Shown here one piece after another: positions 1 to 8,149 of a stretch of 18,004 bases of DNA (its first letter is position 1; each line of letters starts with the position of its first letter). The notes beneath the pieces were generated by a model. It was not told where the DNA came from. It was given only the letters and a program-made list of their open reading frames with translations, and did not search any database. The stretch covers positions 1-18,004 of the forward strand of contig NZ_JAIWOI010000143.1 in NCBI RefSeq assembly GCF_020217005.1, written 5' to 3'. This DNA comes from Rheinheimera sp. GTDB lineage: Bacteria > Pseudomonadota > Gammaproteobacteria > Enterobacterales > Alteromonadaceae. Both the position numbers and the translations under genes were made by a program.

Positions 1-175
1 CGGCTTGTGCAGTCGATGTTGCAACTGCAGTAGCGGCTTTAGCCTGTTTTTTCTCTTGTGCAGCTGGCGCAGCTTTGACAGCTTCCGCTTTGGCCTGAGC
101 CTGGCCAGACACTGTGCTTGTGCAGGCGACCAACAGGCTACTCAGCACAAAAACTGCGATTTGAGTCAACTTCAT
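1..175 (-). CDS. Lipoprotein, N-terminal part only (runs off the left edge)
   Basis: The visible 58 residues begin MKLTQIAVFVLSSLLVAC, a lipoprotein signal peptide with lipobox LVAC and Cys18 as the lipidation site. A low-complexity Ala/Lys/Gln-rich linker follows. The ATG at 175 has a good ribosome binding site (AAGGAG, 7 bases upstream). It starts 3 bases after the ycgL stop codon, so the two genes are probably co-transcribed. The catalytic part lies outside the window. From memory, a membrane-bound lytic murein transglycosylase often follows ycgL in gammaproteobacteria. That is possible here, but nothing in the visible sequence proves it. Confidence 0.75.
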   Translation of the reverse strand, partial: MKLTQIAVFVLSSLLVACTSTVSGQAQAKAEAVKAAPAAQEKKQAKAATAVATSTAQA

Positions 176-178
176 CTG

Positions 179-457
179 TTACTCCTTGTGTTGCTGGCTC
201 TCTTTATGTGCCTTCAATAAATCCTCCGGTGGTGGAGGAAGCTGCAAATAAAAGCCTTGCTCTGTCAGCTGATGTCTGACTTTTTCGATATCTGCATGGG
301 CTAATTTGCTTTTTGTTGCCAGATTAATCAAGGTCACCAGTTGTGGTTTACCAAAGGTGTTAAGTAAGGCTTCAGGTACGGCGCTAAAATCATCCCGGCG
401 CAATACATACAAATAGGTTTGGTCCAACTTAGGACTTTTATAAACAACACATAACAT
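179..457 (-). CDS. ycgL: YcgL family protein
   Basis: This 92-residue protein matches the small cytoplasmic YcgL family (DUF709), whose biochemical role is unknown. Family features are the N-terminal CVVYKS.K.DQTYLYV stretch, DDFS.VPE, FG.PQLV, and the C-terminal [25 protein letters not shown] block, nearly identical to E. coli YcgL. The frame stays open upstream to 610, but the homologous part begins at the ATG at 457, which I chose; its ribosome binding site is weak. It is divergent from minC, a usual neighbour in gammaproteobacteria, and lies 3 bases before the lipoprotein gene. Length is close to the family norm of roughly 90-110 residues. Confidence 0.9.
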   Translation of the reverse strand: MLCVVYKSPKLDQTYLYVLRRDDFSAVPEALLNTFGKPQLVTLINLATKSKLAHADIEKVRHQLTEQGFYLQLPPPPEDLLKAHKESQQHKE

Positions 458-481
458 AGGACAAAAACTACTCTTACTAAC

Positions 482-508
482 TTGCCTAACAGGGGCGCAA
501 ACTATAAC
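482..508 (+). promoter_or_regulatory. Possible minC promoter
   Basis: TTGCCT (482-487) and TATAAC (503-508) are separated by 15 bases, shorter than the ideal 17, in the divergent ycgL-minC gap. The transcript would begin near 515, just before the hairpin at 517-548. The call rests on motif likeness only. Confidence 0.35.
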
Positions 509-516
509 ATGAAGCA

Positions 517-548
517 CCAGCCTTTCGTACCAAGCAAATAAAGGCTGG
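517..548 (+). promoter_or_regulatory. Hairpin in the minC leader
   Basis: A perfect 9-bp stem (517-525 with 540-548, CCAGCCTTT/AAAGGCTGG) and a 14-base loop lie about 50 bases before the minC start. A short T run follows (555-559), so on the plus strand it resembles a weak terminator or attenuator. It could equally be an operator or a chance structure. Confidence 0.4.
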
Positions 549-598
549 CACGAATTTTTGCCGTCATTAAACAAATAATAAAGTGCGCATTTTGAGCT

Positions 599-1300
599 AT
601 GTCTGATCATTCCTTTGAATTAAAAGGCAGTTTGTTTCCACTGTCTGTGTTGTATTGTCAGGATCTGTCTGCAGCTGCAGTAAAAACTCAGTTGCAGCAA
701 AAACTGGCACAAGCTCCTGCCTTTTTTTACCGCGCACCTGTGGTGATTAATGTTGAGTCTGTTACTCAGGTTCCTGATTTTGAAGCTATTGCACAAGTCT
801 TTAAAGAACTTGAGCTGGTGTTAGTAGGCGTCTGTGGTGCTTCAGCTGAACTGAAAAAAATGGCTCAAGCCGCTGGCCTGGCGTCATTACAGCTGAGCAA
901 AAGCAAAACGCCGGCTAAAGAAAGCAAAGAAAAAGAAGTCAAAACTGAAGCTGCTGTTGCAGCTCCGGTGATGGAAACTAAAGTGGTGGAGCAAAATATC
1001 CGCTCTGGCCAACAAATTTATGCCAAAGGTGCAGATTTAGTGATCCGTGGTACTGTAGGTGCCGGAGCTGAAGTCATAGCCGATGGCAATATACATATTT
1101 ACGGTACACTGCGTGGCAAAGCCATAGCCGGAGCTGCCGGGGATAATCAAAAACGCGTGTTTTGTCACAAGCTGGAAGCTGAACTGATCTCCATAGCCGG
1201 AAGTTACTGGTTAAGTGACAGTCTGCAAGGCGAATATTGGGGTAAGTCGGCTTGCATCGGGTTGCAGGACGATAAGTTGGTTTTAGCAGATTTGCTTTAA
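599..1300 (+). CDS. minC: Septum site-determining protein MinC
   Basis: This is the FtsZ assembly inhibitor of the Min system, which blocks Z-ring formation near the cell poles when recruited to the membrane by MinD. The 233 residues hold an N-terminal MinC_N domain (about 5-100), a charged Lys/Glu/Ala linker (about 100-130) and the beta-helical MinC_C domain starting at RSGQQIYA (135). The C-terminal glycine-rich repeats [20 protein letters not shown] and AGAAGD are typical of the family, as is the length. The ATG at 599 is preceded by only a weak GAG. It is the first gene of minCDE, with minD 12 bases downstream. Confidence 0.97.
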   Translation: MSDHSFELKGSLFPLSVLYCQDLSAAAVKTQLQQKLAQAPAFFYRAPVVINVESVTQVPDFEAIAQVFKELELVLVGVCGASAELKKMAQAAGLASLQLSKSKTPAKESKEKEVKTEAAVAAPVMETKVVEQNIRSGQQIYAKGADLVIRGTVGAGAEVIADGNIHIYGTLRGKAIAGAAGDNQKRVFCHKLEAELISIAGSYWLSDSLQGEYWGKSACIGLQDDKLVLADLL

Positions 1301-1312
1301 GGATATTTTGCG

Positions 1313-2122
1313 ATGGCAAAAATCATTGTTGTTACATCAGGTAAAGGTGGCGTAGGCAAAACTACGTCAAGCGCGGCTATAGGTACAGGCATTGCGATGC
1401 GCGGCTTTAAAACCGTCATTATCGATTTTGATATTGGTTTAAGAAACCTGGACTTGATCATGGGCTGCGAGCGACGTGTGGTCTACGACTTCGTCAATGT
1501 GATTAATGGTGAAGCTAATTTAAAACAGGCCTTGATCAAAGATAAACGTATCGAAACGCTGTTTATTCTGCCCGCTTCTCAAACCCGCGATAAAGATGCG
1601 TTGAGCAAGGAAGGCGTGGAACGCATTCTAAACGAATTAGCGGAAGAATTTGATTACATCATCTGCGACTCTCCTGCGGGTATAGAGTCTGGCGCTATGA
1701 TGGCCTTGTATTTTGCTGATGAAGCTGTCGTAGTGACGAACCCGGAAGTGTCATCAGTGCGTGACTCAGACCGGATTTTAGGCATGCTGAGCAGCAAATC
1801 ACGCCGCGCCGAACAAGGTCTGCCAGGTATTAAAGAACACTTGCTGTTAACCCGTTACAACCCAGAGCGTGTCGTCAAAGGCGAAATGTTGAGTGTGGAA
1901 GATGTAGGCGAAATTCTGGCAATTAAACTGCTGGGTGTGATCCCTGAATCTCAGGCGGTATTAAACGCGTCGAACTCAGGTCAGCCTGTTATTTTGGATC
2001 AGGACAGCGACGCTGGTCAGGCCTATTTAGATACGGTCGCCCGCTTGCTTGGCGAAGACGTGCCTTTCCGTTTCTTGAATGTTGAGAAAAAAGGCTTGCT
2101 GAAACGTATATTTGGAGGCTAA
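1313..2122 (+). CDS. minD: Septum site-determining ATPase MinD
   Basis: This ParA/MinD-type membrane ATPase oscillates from pole to pole, recruits MinC and is released by MinE. Its 269 residues match E. coli MinD (270). The deviant Walker A GKGGVGKT carries Lys11 and Lys16. The switch I region is [11 protein letters not shown] with Asp40, and the Walker B/switch II region is [11 protein letters not shown]. The C-terminal amphipathic membrane-targeting helix ([11 protein letters not shown]) is intact. AAGGAT upstream of the ATG serves as ribosome binding site. It is the middle gene of the operon, with minE 4 bases downstream and minE's Shine-Dalgarno sequence inside the minD end. Nothing looks altered. 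Confidence 0.98.
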   Translation: MAKIIVVTSGKGGVGKTTSSAAIGTGIAMRGFKTVIIDFDIGLRNLDLIMGCERRVVYDFVNVINGEANLKQALIKDKRIETLFILPASQTRDKDALSKEGVERILNELAEEFDYIICDSPAGIESGAMMALYFADEAVVVTNPEVSSVRDSDRILGMLSSKSRRAEQGLPGIKEHLLLTRYNPERVVKGEMLSVEDVGEILAIKLLGVIPESQAVLNASNSGQPVILDQDSDAGQAYLDTVARLLGEDVPFRFLNVEKKGLLKRIFGG

Positions 2123-2126
2123 GCGA

Positions 2127-2387
2127 ATGTCGTTATTGGATTATTTCCGTTCAACGAAAAAAAATACCGCTTCGACAGCCAAAGAGCGGTTACAAATTAT
2201 CGTTGCTCATGAACGCAACAGACGCAACAGCCCGGATTATTTACCTCAGCTGGAACGCGATATTCTGGCTGTGATCCGTAAGTATGTTGATATTGCGGAT
2301 GATCAGGTATCAGTCTCGCTGGAGAAAAGTTCCGATGAACTTTCTGTGCTGGAATTAAACGTCACTTTCCCAGACGATAAAAAGTAA
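2127..2387 (+). CDS. minE: Cell division topological specificity factor MinE
   Basis: MinE stimulates MinD ATPase and restricts MinCD to the poles. The 86-residue protein has the N-terminal membrane-targeting segment MSLLDYFRS. It also has the anti-MinCD/MinD-contact helix ([14 protein letters not shown], about 18-31) and the C-terminal topological domain ([15 protein letters not shown] onward). I chose the ATG at 2127, which gives the usual MSLLDYF start, over an in-frame start at 2112. GGAGG at 2114-2118, overlapping the last minD codons, fits it. The gene ends 3 bases before the long palindrome at 2391-2446. Confidence 0.97.
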   Translation: MSLLDYFRSTKKNTASTAKERLQIIVAHERNRRNSPDYLPQLERDILAVIRKYVDIADDQVSVSLEKSSDELSVLELNVTFPDDKK

Positions 2388-2390
2388 TTG

Positions 2391-2446
2391 AAAATGGGGT
2401 CAGATCACATTAGTTATGCGTAACTAATGTGATCTGACCCCATTTT
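2391..2446. terminator. Perfect 26-bp inverted repeat between convergent minE and DUF4397 gene
   Basis: Arms 2391-2416 and 2421-2446 are exact reverse complements with a TGCG loop. The outer ends are A and T runs flanking TGGGGTCAGATC, so the structure would work as an intrinsic terminator in both directions for two convergent genes. The stem is far longer than a normal terminator needs, which suggests a mobile or REP-like palindrome taken over as terminator. Confidence 0.85.
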
Positions 2447-2452
2447 TATTTG

Positions 2453-3820
2453 TTAGTTGTTAAAGTCATCCAGCAGGATCAAACCCAAATCCGCTGTTAA
2501 CCCAGCTCCATCGCGAGCTACTGCTGTATAGATCTTATTTGCATCTAAGCTGATGGCCACAGGCCCAATAGCCGCAGTTTTGCTGCCTGTCGGTGTCACA
2601 GTGACAAAATAATCACCTGCCGGCACCTGCACATAACCTGAGTCAGCTTTGAAAGGCACATTGCTCAGCGCTGCTGTTGCAGCAGAAATGTCTGAACCGG
2701 CTGTCAGATAAATATCAACCGGCCCTGCCAGGCTTGAACCATGGATAACACGGATTTGCGCTGCAGTCGCGATACGACGCGGGTTATCCTCTACAACCAA
2801 AGGCTCAATACTGCCTTCTGTCAAAGAACCTACTGCATGCACTGTGTAATAAGAGCCAGCATTAAGCGGTAAATCTGCATCAATAACCACCACAGAATTA
2901 TCTGCGTCGGCGGCCACTTTTACATTGTAGGTGTCAGGTGTCAGCGCTGCATAATCGGTAAAGTCCGGAAAGGCTAAGGCGTTAACAGCAACTGCATTGT
3001 TAACTAATACGTCAACTGCTGGCGCATCGGACACATCATGAACAACCCGCACTGATGCGACCGAATTTACATCCAGTAGCTCCAGACTAGTATTTCCGCC
3101 CTGCGCCAAAGCCAGCAAAGAGACAGGTGATGCTCCGGCGAACCTGTTGTCCAACGCAGCGATGGTGAAATCGGTAGCGGAAGCTAGTGCGACAGTACCT
3201 GAGTCATAGACCACTGTGGTTAAATTCCCTGCCGGGGTAATCCGGACTCTGTAGTCACCGGCTGGCACTGTTACATCTCCGGTAGCGCCAGTAAACTCAA
3301 GGGTGGCTGCCACTGTACCTGAGGATAAGGTCGCGTCTGGGGCGGTTAAATGCACGTCCACTGTAGGAGCTGATGCCGCAGCATGCACAACCCGCAAGCG
3401 CGCGTTACCGCTGCTGACCGCTGTTTGAGGAAAAGATACTACTATGGGTTCGATGCTGCTATCGGCAGCTTTACCAGCGGCAAATACTACATAATCAGTG
3501 GCTTCTGTTAACGCCAGCGTGGTTTCAGGTATCACTCGGGCGGTAGCACCGCCGGGCAACTTAGCATCTACCGCTAATTTAAAATCACCTGGACTGGCTA
3601 CCAGTGGAGTAGCTACAGCACCAAAAGCCAGATTGGGGATCACAACTCCATTAGTTCGACTGACAGATACGTCAGGAGCGTCCGAAACCGCGTGCACAAC
3701 TTTCACTGACACACTGGTGGGTTTTTCGGGTATAGCGGGAAGATCATTATCGGAGTTGTTACAACCGACTAATAAAAAGGCCGCGCCCATTGCGAGCGAC
3801 TTCATTGTCAATTTCATCAT
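2453..3820 (-). CDS. DUF4397-repeat lipoprotein
   Basis: This 455-residue predicted lipoprotein has the signal peptide MMKLTMKSLAMGAAFLLVGC with Cys20 as the lipidation site. Asn at +2 does not favour inner-membrane retention, so outer-membrane placement is likely. Four DUF4397-type beta units start near residues 38, 141, 256 and 355, each opening with a variant of VRVVH..SDAP.VDV. Repeated VPAGDY.V.VTP strands also occur. Function is unknown; such proteins are usually treated as surface or periplasmic modules. I prefer the first of two adjacent ATGs because AAAGGG ends 7 bases before it. That Shine-Dalgarno sequence can pair with an upstream CCCTTTT. The gene appears to be transcribed alone. 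Confidence 0.88.
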   Translation of the reverse strand: MMKLTMKSLAMGAAFLLVGCNNSDNDLPAIPEKPTSVSVKVVHAVSDAPDVSVSRTNGVVIPNLAFGAVATPLVASPGDFKLAVDAKLPGGATARVIPETTLALTEATDYVVFAAGKAADSSIEPIVVSFPQTAVSSGNARLRVVHAAASAPTVDVHLTAPDATLSSGTVAATLEFTGATGDVTVPAGDYRVRITPAGNLTTVVYDSGTVALASATDFTIAALDNRFAGASPVSLLALAQGGNTSLELLDVNSVASVRVVHDVSDAPAVDVLVNNAVAVNALAFPDFTDYAALTPDTYNVKVAADADNSVVVIDADLPLNAGSYYTVHAVGSLTEGSIEPLVVEDNPRRIATAAQIRVIHGSSLAGPVDIYLTAGSDISAATAALSNVPFKADSGYVQVPAGDYFVTVTPTGSKTAAIGPVAISLDANKIYTAVARDGAGLTADLGLILLDDFNN

Positions 3821-3826
3821 GTTATT

Positions 3827-3857
3827 ACCCTTTTGATTATTGATGTAGCAAAAGGGT
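3827..3857 (-). promoter_or_regulatory. Hairpin covering the DUF4397 ribosome binding site
   Basis: ACCCTTTTG (3827-3835) pairs exactly with CAAAAGGGT (3849-3857) across a 13-base loop. In the minus-strand mRNA this places the AAAGGG Shine-Dalgarno of the gene starting at 3820 inside the stem. A 10-bp palindrome GTTACGTAAC (3856-3865) abuts it. A role in translational control is inference. Confidence 0.45.
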
Positions 3858-3892
3858 TACGTAACTATTTTTTTCTGGGTTCAGTGCAGATT

Positions 3893-3908
3893 TGTGAAAA
3901 AAACCACA
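3893..3908. promoter_or_regulatory. Possible CRP-like site
   Basis: TGTGA, six bases, then CCACA differs by one base from the CRP palindrome TGTGA-N6-TCACA. It lies about 80 bases before the DUF4397 start. It overlaps the A/T run of the rnd terminator, so it may be coincidental. Confidence 0.25.
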
Positions 3909-3935
3909 GTGTTTAGCCTAAAAAATAGGCTAAAC
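3897..3935 (-). terminator. Likely rnd terminator
   Basis: A perfect 10-bp stem (3911-3920 with 3926-3935, GTTTAGCCTA/TAGGCTAAAC) with a 5-base loop is followed, on the minus strand, by seven T after a 7-base gap. It lies 41 bases past the rnd stop. Confidence 0.6.
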
Positions 3936-3975
3936 CGCAATAAAAATGGCGTCGTAGTACGTCAGAACTGAAAGG

Positions 3976-5121
3976 TTAGATCAGTGACTTCACATGATCG
4001 GGAACAGGTAAATACCCAAGCAAAACCTCACGGCGCCAGCCACGTAAGAACTCAGGCAGCGGCAATTGAGCTCTGTCTTCATCACTCACACGCCAGCACC
4101 AGTTAAAATATTCTGTGCTTTGCCGACGGACTGCCATAAACTCAGCCGGAATACCTGAAGCTTTAGCCGCAGCTTTAATTCCATCGGTAATCTTTTGCAT
4201 CTCCTCTTTAAACCCCTGAAATACGTCAGTGTGGTAAAAAGCTACAGGACATTGCTCCAAAGCTAACGCCTTGGCTTTTTCAATTAACGCCAAAACGGTT
4301 TTGCCATGCCTGCGCACTTCACGACCAGGTAATTCGGGAATATTAAACATAGATTCCAGACTGCCCGGGCGGCGTTTGGCAATGTCCAGTAAATGATGAT
4401 CCTTAAAGATAAAGCCAAGGGCCATATCATGTTGCTGTGCATAGTCCTGACGCCAAATCACTAATTCACGCAAAATGGCCAGCTCACGGGGCGTCAGCAA
4501 ATTACTGTTTTTTAGCTCCAGATGACGAAAGGCCAGAGGTAAGCCAAAACCGCGGCGGCTAATTAAGTGCTCCCCTTCTGAAAGCAACAACTGAAATTGT
4601 CCTTTAGCTATCAACTCAGTTTTTAGTGCCTGATACACATCCAATAAATGCTCCACATCTTTGGCGGCATATTCAAGTTGCAACACAGATAAAGGCCGGG
4701 CTATCCAGTCGGTACGAGACTCACTTTTATCCAGCTCTACTGCACAAACTCGTTGTACCAGTTTAGCGTAGCCCTGACTGCCGCCCCAGCCCACCAATTC
4801 TGCCGCAAGCTGAGTGTCAATCAAAGGCAACATAGGCAATAAGTCTTTGGTCGCTAAAGCTTCCAAATCTTCATTACATGAATGCACCACTTTGCAAACT
4901 GCCGGATTGGCAAAAAGTTGCTGCAACGAGCTCCAGTCGTCGATAGTCAGAGGGTCAACCAATACCAGTTGGTTGCCGTCAAACAGCTGAATTAATCCAA
5001 GTTTGGGGCTCAGAGTAGTCTGACGGACAAATTCGGTATCAACAGCTAAAACTTCAGCGCTGGCGGCTTTCGCACAAAATGCAGCTAAAGCAGAAGAGGA
5101 GGTAATAAGCTGATACGTCAT
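3976..5121 (-). CDS. rnd: Ribonuclease D
   Basis: This 3'-to-5' exoribonuclease matures tRNA 3' ends and other small RNAs. The 381 residues (E. coli 375) contain the DEDD exonuclease domain. Exo I is DTEF (Asp28, Glu30), Exo II is HSCNEDLEAL, and Exo III is YAAKDVEHLLDVY with the DEDDy tyrosine. An HRDC domain follows, with LTPRELAILRELVIWRQ and the family block DIAKRRPGS. A GTG 18 bases upstream keeps the frame open, but the ATG at 5121 has AAGGA 7 bases upstream and matches the E. coli start, so I chose it. It lies downstream of fadD on the same strand, but a strong terminator (5198-5221) separates them, so it probably has its own promoter. Confidence 0.96.
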   Translation of the reverse strand: MTYQLITSSSALAAFCAKAASAEVLAVDTEFVRQTTLSPKLGLIQLFDGNQLVLVDPLTIDDWSSLQQLFANPAVCKVVHSCNEDLEALATKDLLPMLPLIDTQLAAELVGWGGSQGYAKLVQRVCAVELDKSESRTDWIARPLSVLQLEYAAKDVEHLLDVYQALKTELIAKGQFQLLLSEGEHLISRRGFGLPLAFRHLELKNSNLLTPRELAILRELVIWRQDYAQQHDMALGFIFKDHHLLDIAKRRPGSLESMFNIPELPGREVRRHGKTVLALIEKAKALALEQCPVAFYHTDVFQGFKEEMQKITDGIKAAAKASGIPAEFMAVRRQSTEYFNWCWRVSDEDRAQLPLPEFLRGWRREVLLGYLPVPDHVKSLI

Positions 5122-5197
5122 TTGAGATCCTTGATTCACTGTATGTAGTTCTGCACTCTGGCAAAAGTGCCGCGCCTTTTACATTGGGCCATTAGCA

Positions 5198-5221
5198 AAA
5201 AACCGGCCAAAGCCGGTTTTT
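5198..5221 (-). terminator. fadD terminator
   Basis: A 10-bp stem AAAAACCGGC/GCCGGTTTTT (5198-5207 with 5212-5221), with a CAAA loop, sits 5 bases after the fadD stop. On the minus strand its 3' arm reads as an A-rich to T-rich GC hairpin ending in a T run, a classic intrinsic terminator. Confidence 0.85.
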
Positions 5222-5226
5222 CTGGA

Positions 5227-6885
5227 TTAACCTTTCAGCTCTCGCCTTAAGATTTTACCCACATTGGTTTTTGGCAATTCTGAACGGAATTCTACCAGCT
5301 TCGGCACTTTATAGCCCGTCAAACGTTCCTTACAGTGTTGAATCAATTCAATATCTGTCAGACTTTGATCTTTTTTCACGACAAAAATTTTCACAGCTTC
5401 ACCAGTCGCCTCGTTTGGCACACCAATAGCCGCCACTTCCAGCACCTTGTCGTTCATCGCCACAACTTCTTCAATCTCATTTGGATAGACATTAAAGCCT
5501 GAGACCAAAATCATGTCTTTTTTACGATCCACTATGTAGAAAAAGCCGTCGTTATCCATCCGCGCAATGTCGCCTGTGGCTAACCAACCTTCAGCGTTCA
5601 GTACTTTCGCTGTTTCATCTGGTCTGTTGTAATAGCCTTTCATGACTTGCGGGCCTTTAACCCACATTTCACCGGCTTCGCCAGCTGCAACCTCAGTACC
5701 ATCATCATTCACCAGCTTGATGTCAGTGGATGGAGCCGGAAATCCTATACTGCCGTTGTACGCGGGTAAATTATAAGGACTGACAGTAACCAGCGGCGCA
5801 CATTCTGTTAAACCATAGCCTTCAACTAAACGGGTGCTAGTCACTTTCTGCCAACGTTCAGCAACAGGGCGTTGCACAGCCATACCACCACCTAAAGCCA
5901 GCTTCATATTGCTGAAATCCAGCTGAGCGAAACCAGGAGTGTTGAGCAAGCCATTAAACAACGTATTCACACCCGTGATCACAGAAAATGGATACTTCGC
6001 CAGTTCTTTGACAAAATTGGGCATATCCCTAGGGTTAGTGATCAGCAGGTTAGTGCCGCCATACTTCATAAAGACCAGGAAATTGGCCGTCAAAGCGAAG
6101 ATGTGGTACAGCGGTAAAGCAGTGACAACCAATTCCTTGCCGTGAGTTAACAGAGGACCAATACAGCCGTCAGCCTGCTCAAGGTTGGCAACCATGTTGC
6201 GGTGAGTCAGCATAGCGCCTTTGGATACACCTGTAGTTCCACCTGTGTACTGTAAAAAGGCTAAGTCTTCACCTACTACTGCAGGTTTTTTATAGGCTGC
6301 AGCATTGCCAGACGCTATAACCTGCTTGTAGGTGACATATTTGGTCAGATTATGAGCAGGGATCAGTTTTTTCACATGCTTGACGACCAGATTCACTATA
6401 GTGCCTTTGATCATGCCTAACATATCGCCCATATGAGTCAGGATCACATGATCCAGCTTCACTTTATCCTGCACATCAGACAAAGTATGAGCAAAGTTTT
6501 CTACAATGACGATAGCTTTGGCTTGCGAATCAAGCAGTTGATGCTGTAATTCGCGAGGTGTGTACAGCGGATTGACGTTGACCACTACACAGCCTGCACG
6601 CAAAATACCTAGAATACACACAGGGTATTGCAATAGGTTGGGCATCATCACTGCCACAGCATCACCTTTTTTCAAGCCCAGTTGCTGCTGTAAATAAGCA
6701 GCAAATTTCAGACTTAACTGGTCCAGTTCTGCATAAGTGATGCTTTTGCCCATATTGATATAGGCAGTTCTGTCGGCGTAGTCTTTGATACTTAAATCAA
6801 AAACTTCCAGTAATGATGCGTAATGATCGGCGTTGATATCAACCGGAACGCCTTCAGGGTAATTTTTTGACCAGGCTCGATCCAC
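5227..6885 (-). CDS. fadD: Long-chain-fatty-acid-CoA ligase FadD
   Basis: This inner-face membrane enzyme activates imported long-chain fatty acids to acyl-CoA through an acyl-AMP intermediate. At 552 residues (E. coli 561) it is collinear with E. coli FadD. The ATP/AMP signature [14 protein letters not shown] is at 213-226 and EGYGLTEC at 355-362. The fatty-acyl-CoA synthetase signature spans GWLATGDI to [19 protein letters not shown] (433-470). The C-terminal catalytic lysine in [11 protein letters not shown] is about residue 544. The start codon is GTG at 6885, supported by GAGGAGAGG just upstream and by the conserved W..NYP start. The gene has an A/C/T-rich leader and a long upstream repeat region, and ends in a strong terminator. 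Confidence 0.97.
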   Translation of the reverse strand: MDRAWSKNYPEGVPVDINADHYASLLEVFDLSIKDYADRTAYINMGKSITYAELDQLSLKFAAYLQQQLGLKKGDAVAVMMPNLLQYPVCILGILRAGCVVVNVNPLYTPRELQHQLLDSQAKAIVIVENFAHTLSDVQDKVKLDHVILTHMGDMLGMIKGTIVNLVVKHVKKLIPAHNLTKYVTYKQVIASGNAAAYKKPAVVGEDLAFLQYTGGTTGVSKGAMLTHRNMVANLEQADGCIGPLLTHGKELVVTALPLYHIFALTANFLVFMKYGGTNLLITNPRDMPNFVKELAKYPFSVITGVNTLFNGLLNTPGFAQLDFSNMKLALGGGMAVQRPVAERWQKVTSTRLVEGYGLTECAPLVTVSPYNLPAYNGSIGFPAPSTDIKLVNDDGTEVAAGEAGEMWVKGPQVMKGYYNRPDETAKVLNAEGWLATGDIARMDNDGFFYIVDRKKDMILVSGFNVYPNEIEEVVAMNDKVLEVAAIGVPNEATGEAVKIFVVKKDQSLTDIELIQHCKERLTGYKVPKLVEFRSELPKTNVGKILRRELKG

Positions 6886-7081
6886 TGTCCTCTCCTCGTG
6901 GTATTTATTATTTTTTAGTTATAGTAGTTGTAGTAGTTATAGTTAGTACTTCAGACCTTTGCACAGACATCAACTGTATCTGACATAGTCACTGAGTTTT
7001 TACTCTAATCCAGCATCATCCCATAATTGCTTTCATTTCACAATTGTCCGCGGAATCAGCAACTCTGGTCCCGACTATAAC
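6886..7081 (-). other. fadD upstream region and leader
   Basis: This is non-coding. Next to the fadD start (about 6900-6945) the minus strand reads as a G-poor run of ACTA/ACTATAAC-like motifs, which should be an unstructured leader. TATAAC within it could be a -10, but I see no convincing -35. A partial FadR-like half site (CTGGTC) at 7065-7070 is not convincing. No other gene is visible here. Confidence 0.5.
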
Positions 7082-7315
7082 AGCATAAAAAATCGTCAGG
7101 AACGATTTTTAACAGCTTTAGCTGGCCCGTAAGGGGGCTCTGCAGGATTGCAGAGCATAAAAAATCGTCAGGAACGATTTTTAACTGCTTTAGCTAGCCC
7201 GTAAGGGGGCTCTGCAGGATTGCAGAGCATAAAAAATCGTCAGGAACGATTTTTAACAGCTTTAGCTGGCCCGTAAGGGGGCTCTGCAGGATTGCAGAGC
7301 ATAAAACAATCAGGA
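7082..7315. repeat. Three tandem copies of a 72-bp hairpin-bearing unit plus a degenerate fourth start
   Basis: Units lie at 7082-7153, 7154-7225 and 7226-7297. Unit 2 differs from units 1 and 3 by about two bases. A decayed fourth copy begins at 7298 and runs over the hydrolase stop codon (7310-7312). Each unit holds a perfect 9-bp stem AAAAATCGT/ACGATTTTT with a 5-base loop (7088-7110 in unit 1). It also holds an 8-bp stem GCTCTGCA/TGCAGAGC with loop GGAT (7137-7156). The first resembles an intrinsic terminator on both strands. The array lies between the hydrolase and fadD and should block read-through. No ORF is apparent. Confidence 0.9.
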
Positions 7316-8149
7316 CAGTAAAAATTGGGCTATAGCTGCAGCCGTTTGTTCAGGTTGAGTCATATGACAATGATGGCCGCCACTGCATTCTTTCAGTTCC
7401 AGTTGCTGGTAACACTCCAGATATAGTTGTTTTGCCTGCTGCATCATGTGAAGGCCATCGCTGGCCATTAAAGCGAGCACAGGACAATGGATATCTTTTA
7501 ACAGTTGCATTGCCTGCGGCTGCAATAGTCTGTAAGCAGAAGACTCCCTTAAGCGCATATCTGCGGACCAGGTCAGGCCTGAGGTACAGGGCTTAGTCCC
7601 ACGTTCTGCCAGAATAAGGGCTGTCGCCAAATCAAAATCACTTTGACTTTGCCGTGCCAAAGCTGCGCCTTGCAAGTCGCTGTACACAGGTTTCTGCTTT
7701 AGTGGACTTTGCCATCTGTGATGTATTGCAGTGCGGACTTGTTCGGTGATTTTACCTGCATCCCCTGTCACCAGACCCAGACTATCTATCAATACTAATT
7801 TGCGTACCATCTGCGGCATTACAGCAGCAAGTACAGAACCAATCATGCCCCCCATTGAGTGGCCAATGATATCTACCTGCTGCCAGCCAGCAGTTTTAAT
7901 CAAAGTCGCAACATCGTAGATCCAGTCTAAAAAGTGATAATGCGCATCAGCACTGCGATGTTGTGACAGGCCATGACCAGGTAAATCTATTGCGATCAGA
8001 TTCAGATGCGGCAGGTGAGCCGCCAGAGGTAAAAAGCTATTCGCATTGTCCAGCCAACCATGCAAACACAAGGTAACCTTGCTACTTGTGGGGCCCTTCT
8101 GCCAGCCAGCCAGAGTCAAAGCAGGCAGAGAGAACTCAACATCTTGCAT
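7310..8149 (-). CDS. Alpha/beta hydrolase
   Basis: This 279-residue cytoplasmic alpha/beta-hydrolase-fold protein has an oxyanion-hole HGW (30-32) and the DLPGHG block (55-60). The nucleophile elbow GHSMGG has Ser98. The likely acid is Asp231 (MASDG), and the catalytic histidine is in GGHHCHM (around 259-262). The substrate cannot be told; esterase/lipase-like relatives of this kind (HGWLDNANSF start) are common and poorly characterised. Its ATG shares one base with the stop codon of the methyltransferase gene (TAATG), so translation is probably coupled. The stop codon lies inside the degenerate end of the 72-bp repeat, which may have altered the C-terminus. There is no signal peptide. Confidence 0.88.
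   Translation of the reverse strand: MQDVEFSLPALTLAGWQKGPTSSKVTLCLHGWLDNANSFLPLAAHLPHLNLIAIDLPGHGLSQHRSADAHYHFLDWIYDVATLIKTAGWQQVDIIGHSMGGMIGSVLAAVMPQMVRKLVLIDSLGLVTGDAGKITEQVRTAIHHRWQSPLKQKPVYSDLQGAALARQSQSDFDLATALILAERGTKPCTSGLTWSADMRLRESSAYRLLQPQAMQLLKDIHCPVLALMASDGLHMMQQAKQLYLECYQQLELKECSGGHHCHMTQPEQTAAAIAQFLLS

Noticed and set aside
7061..7080. FadR-like sequence CTGGTC-C-CGAC upstream of fadD
   Set aside because: One half matches the FadR operator, but the other half is shifted by one base and degenerate. It is also far from the start, so it was not reported as a site.
7310..8149. Frameshift of the hydrolase by the repeat array
   Set aside because: The protein reaches a full family length with the catalytic histidine intact, so the repeat only coincides with the stop codon and there is no sign of truncation.
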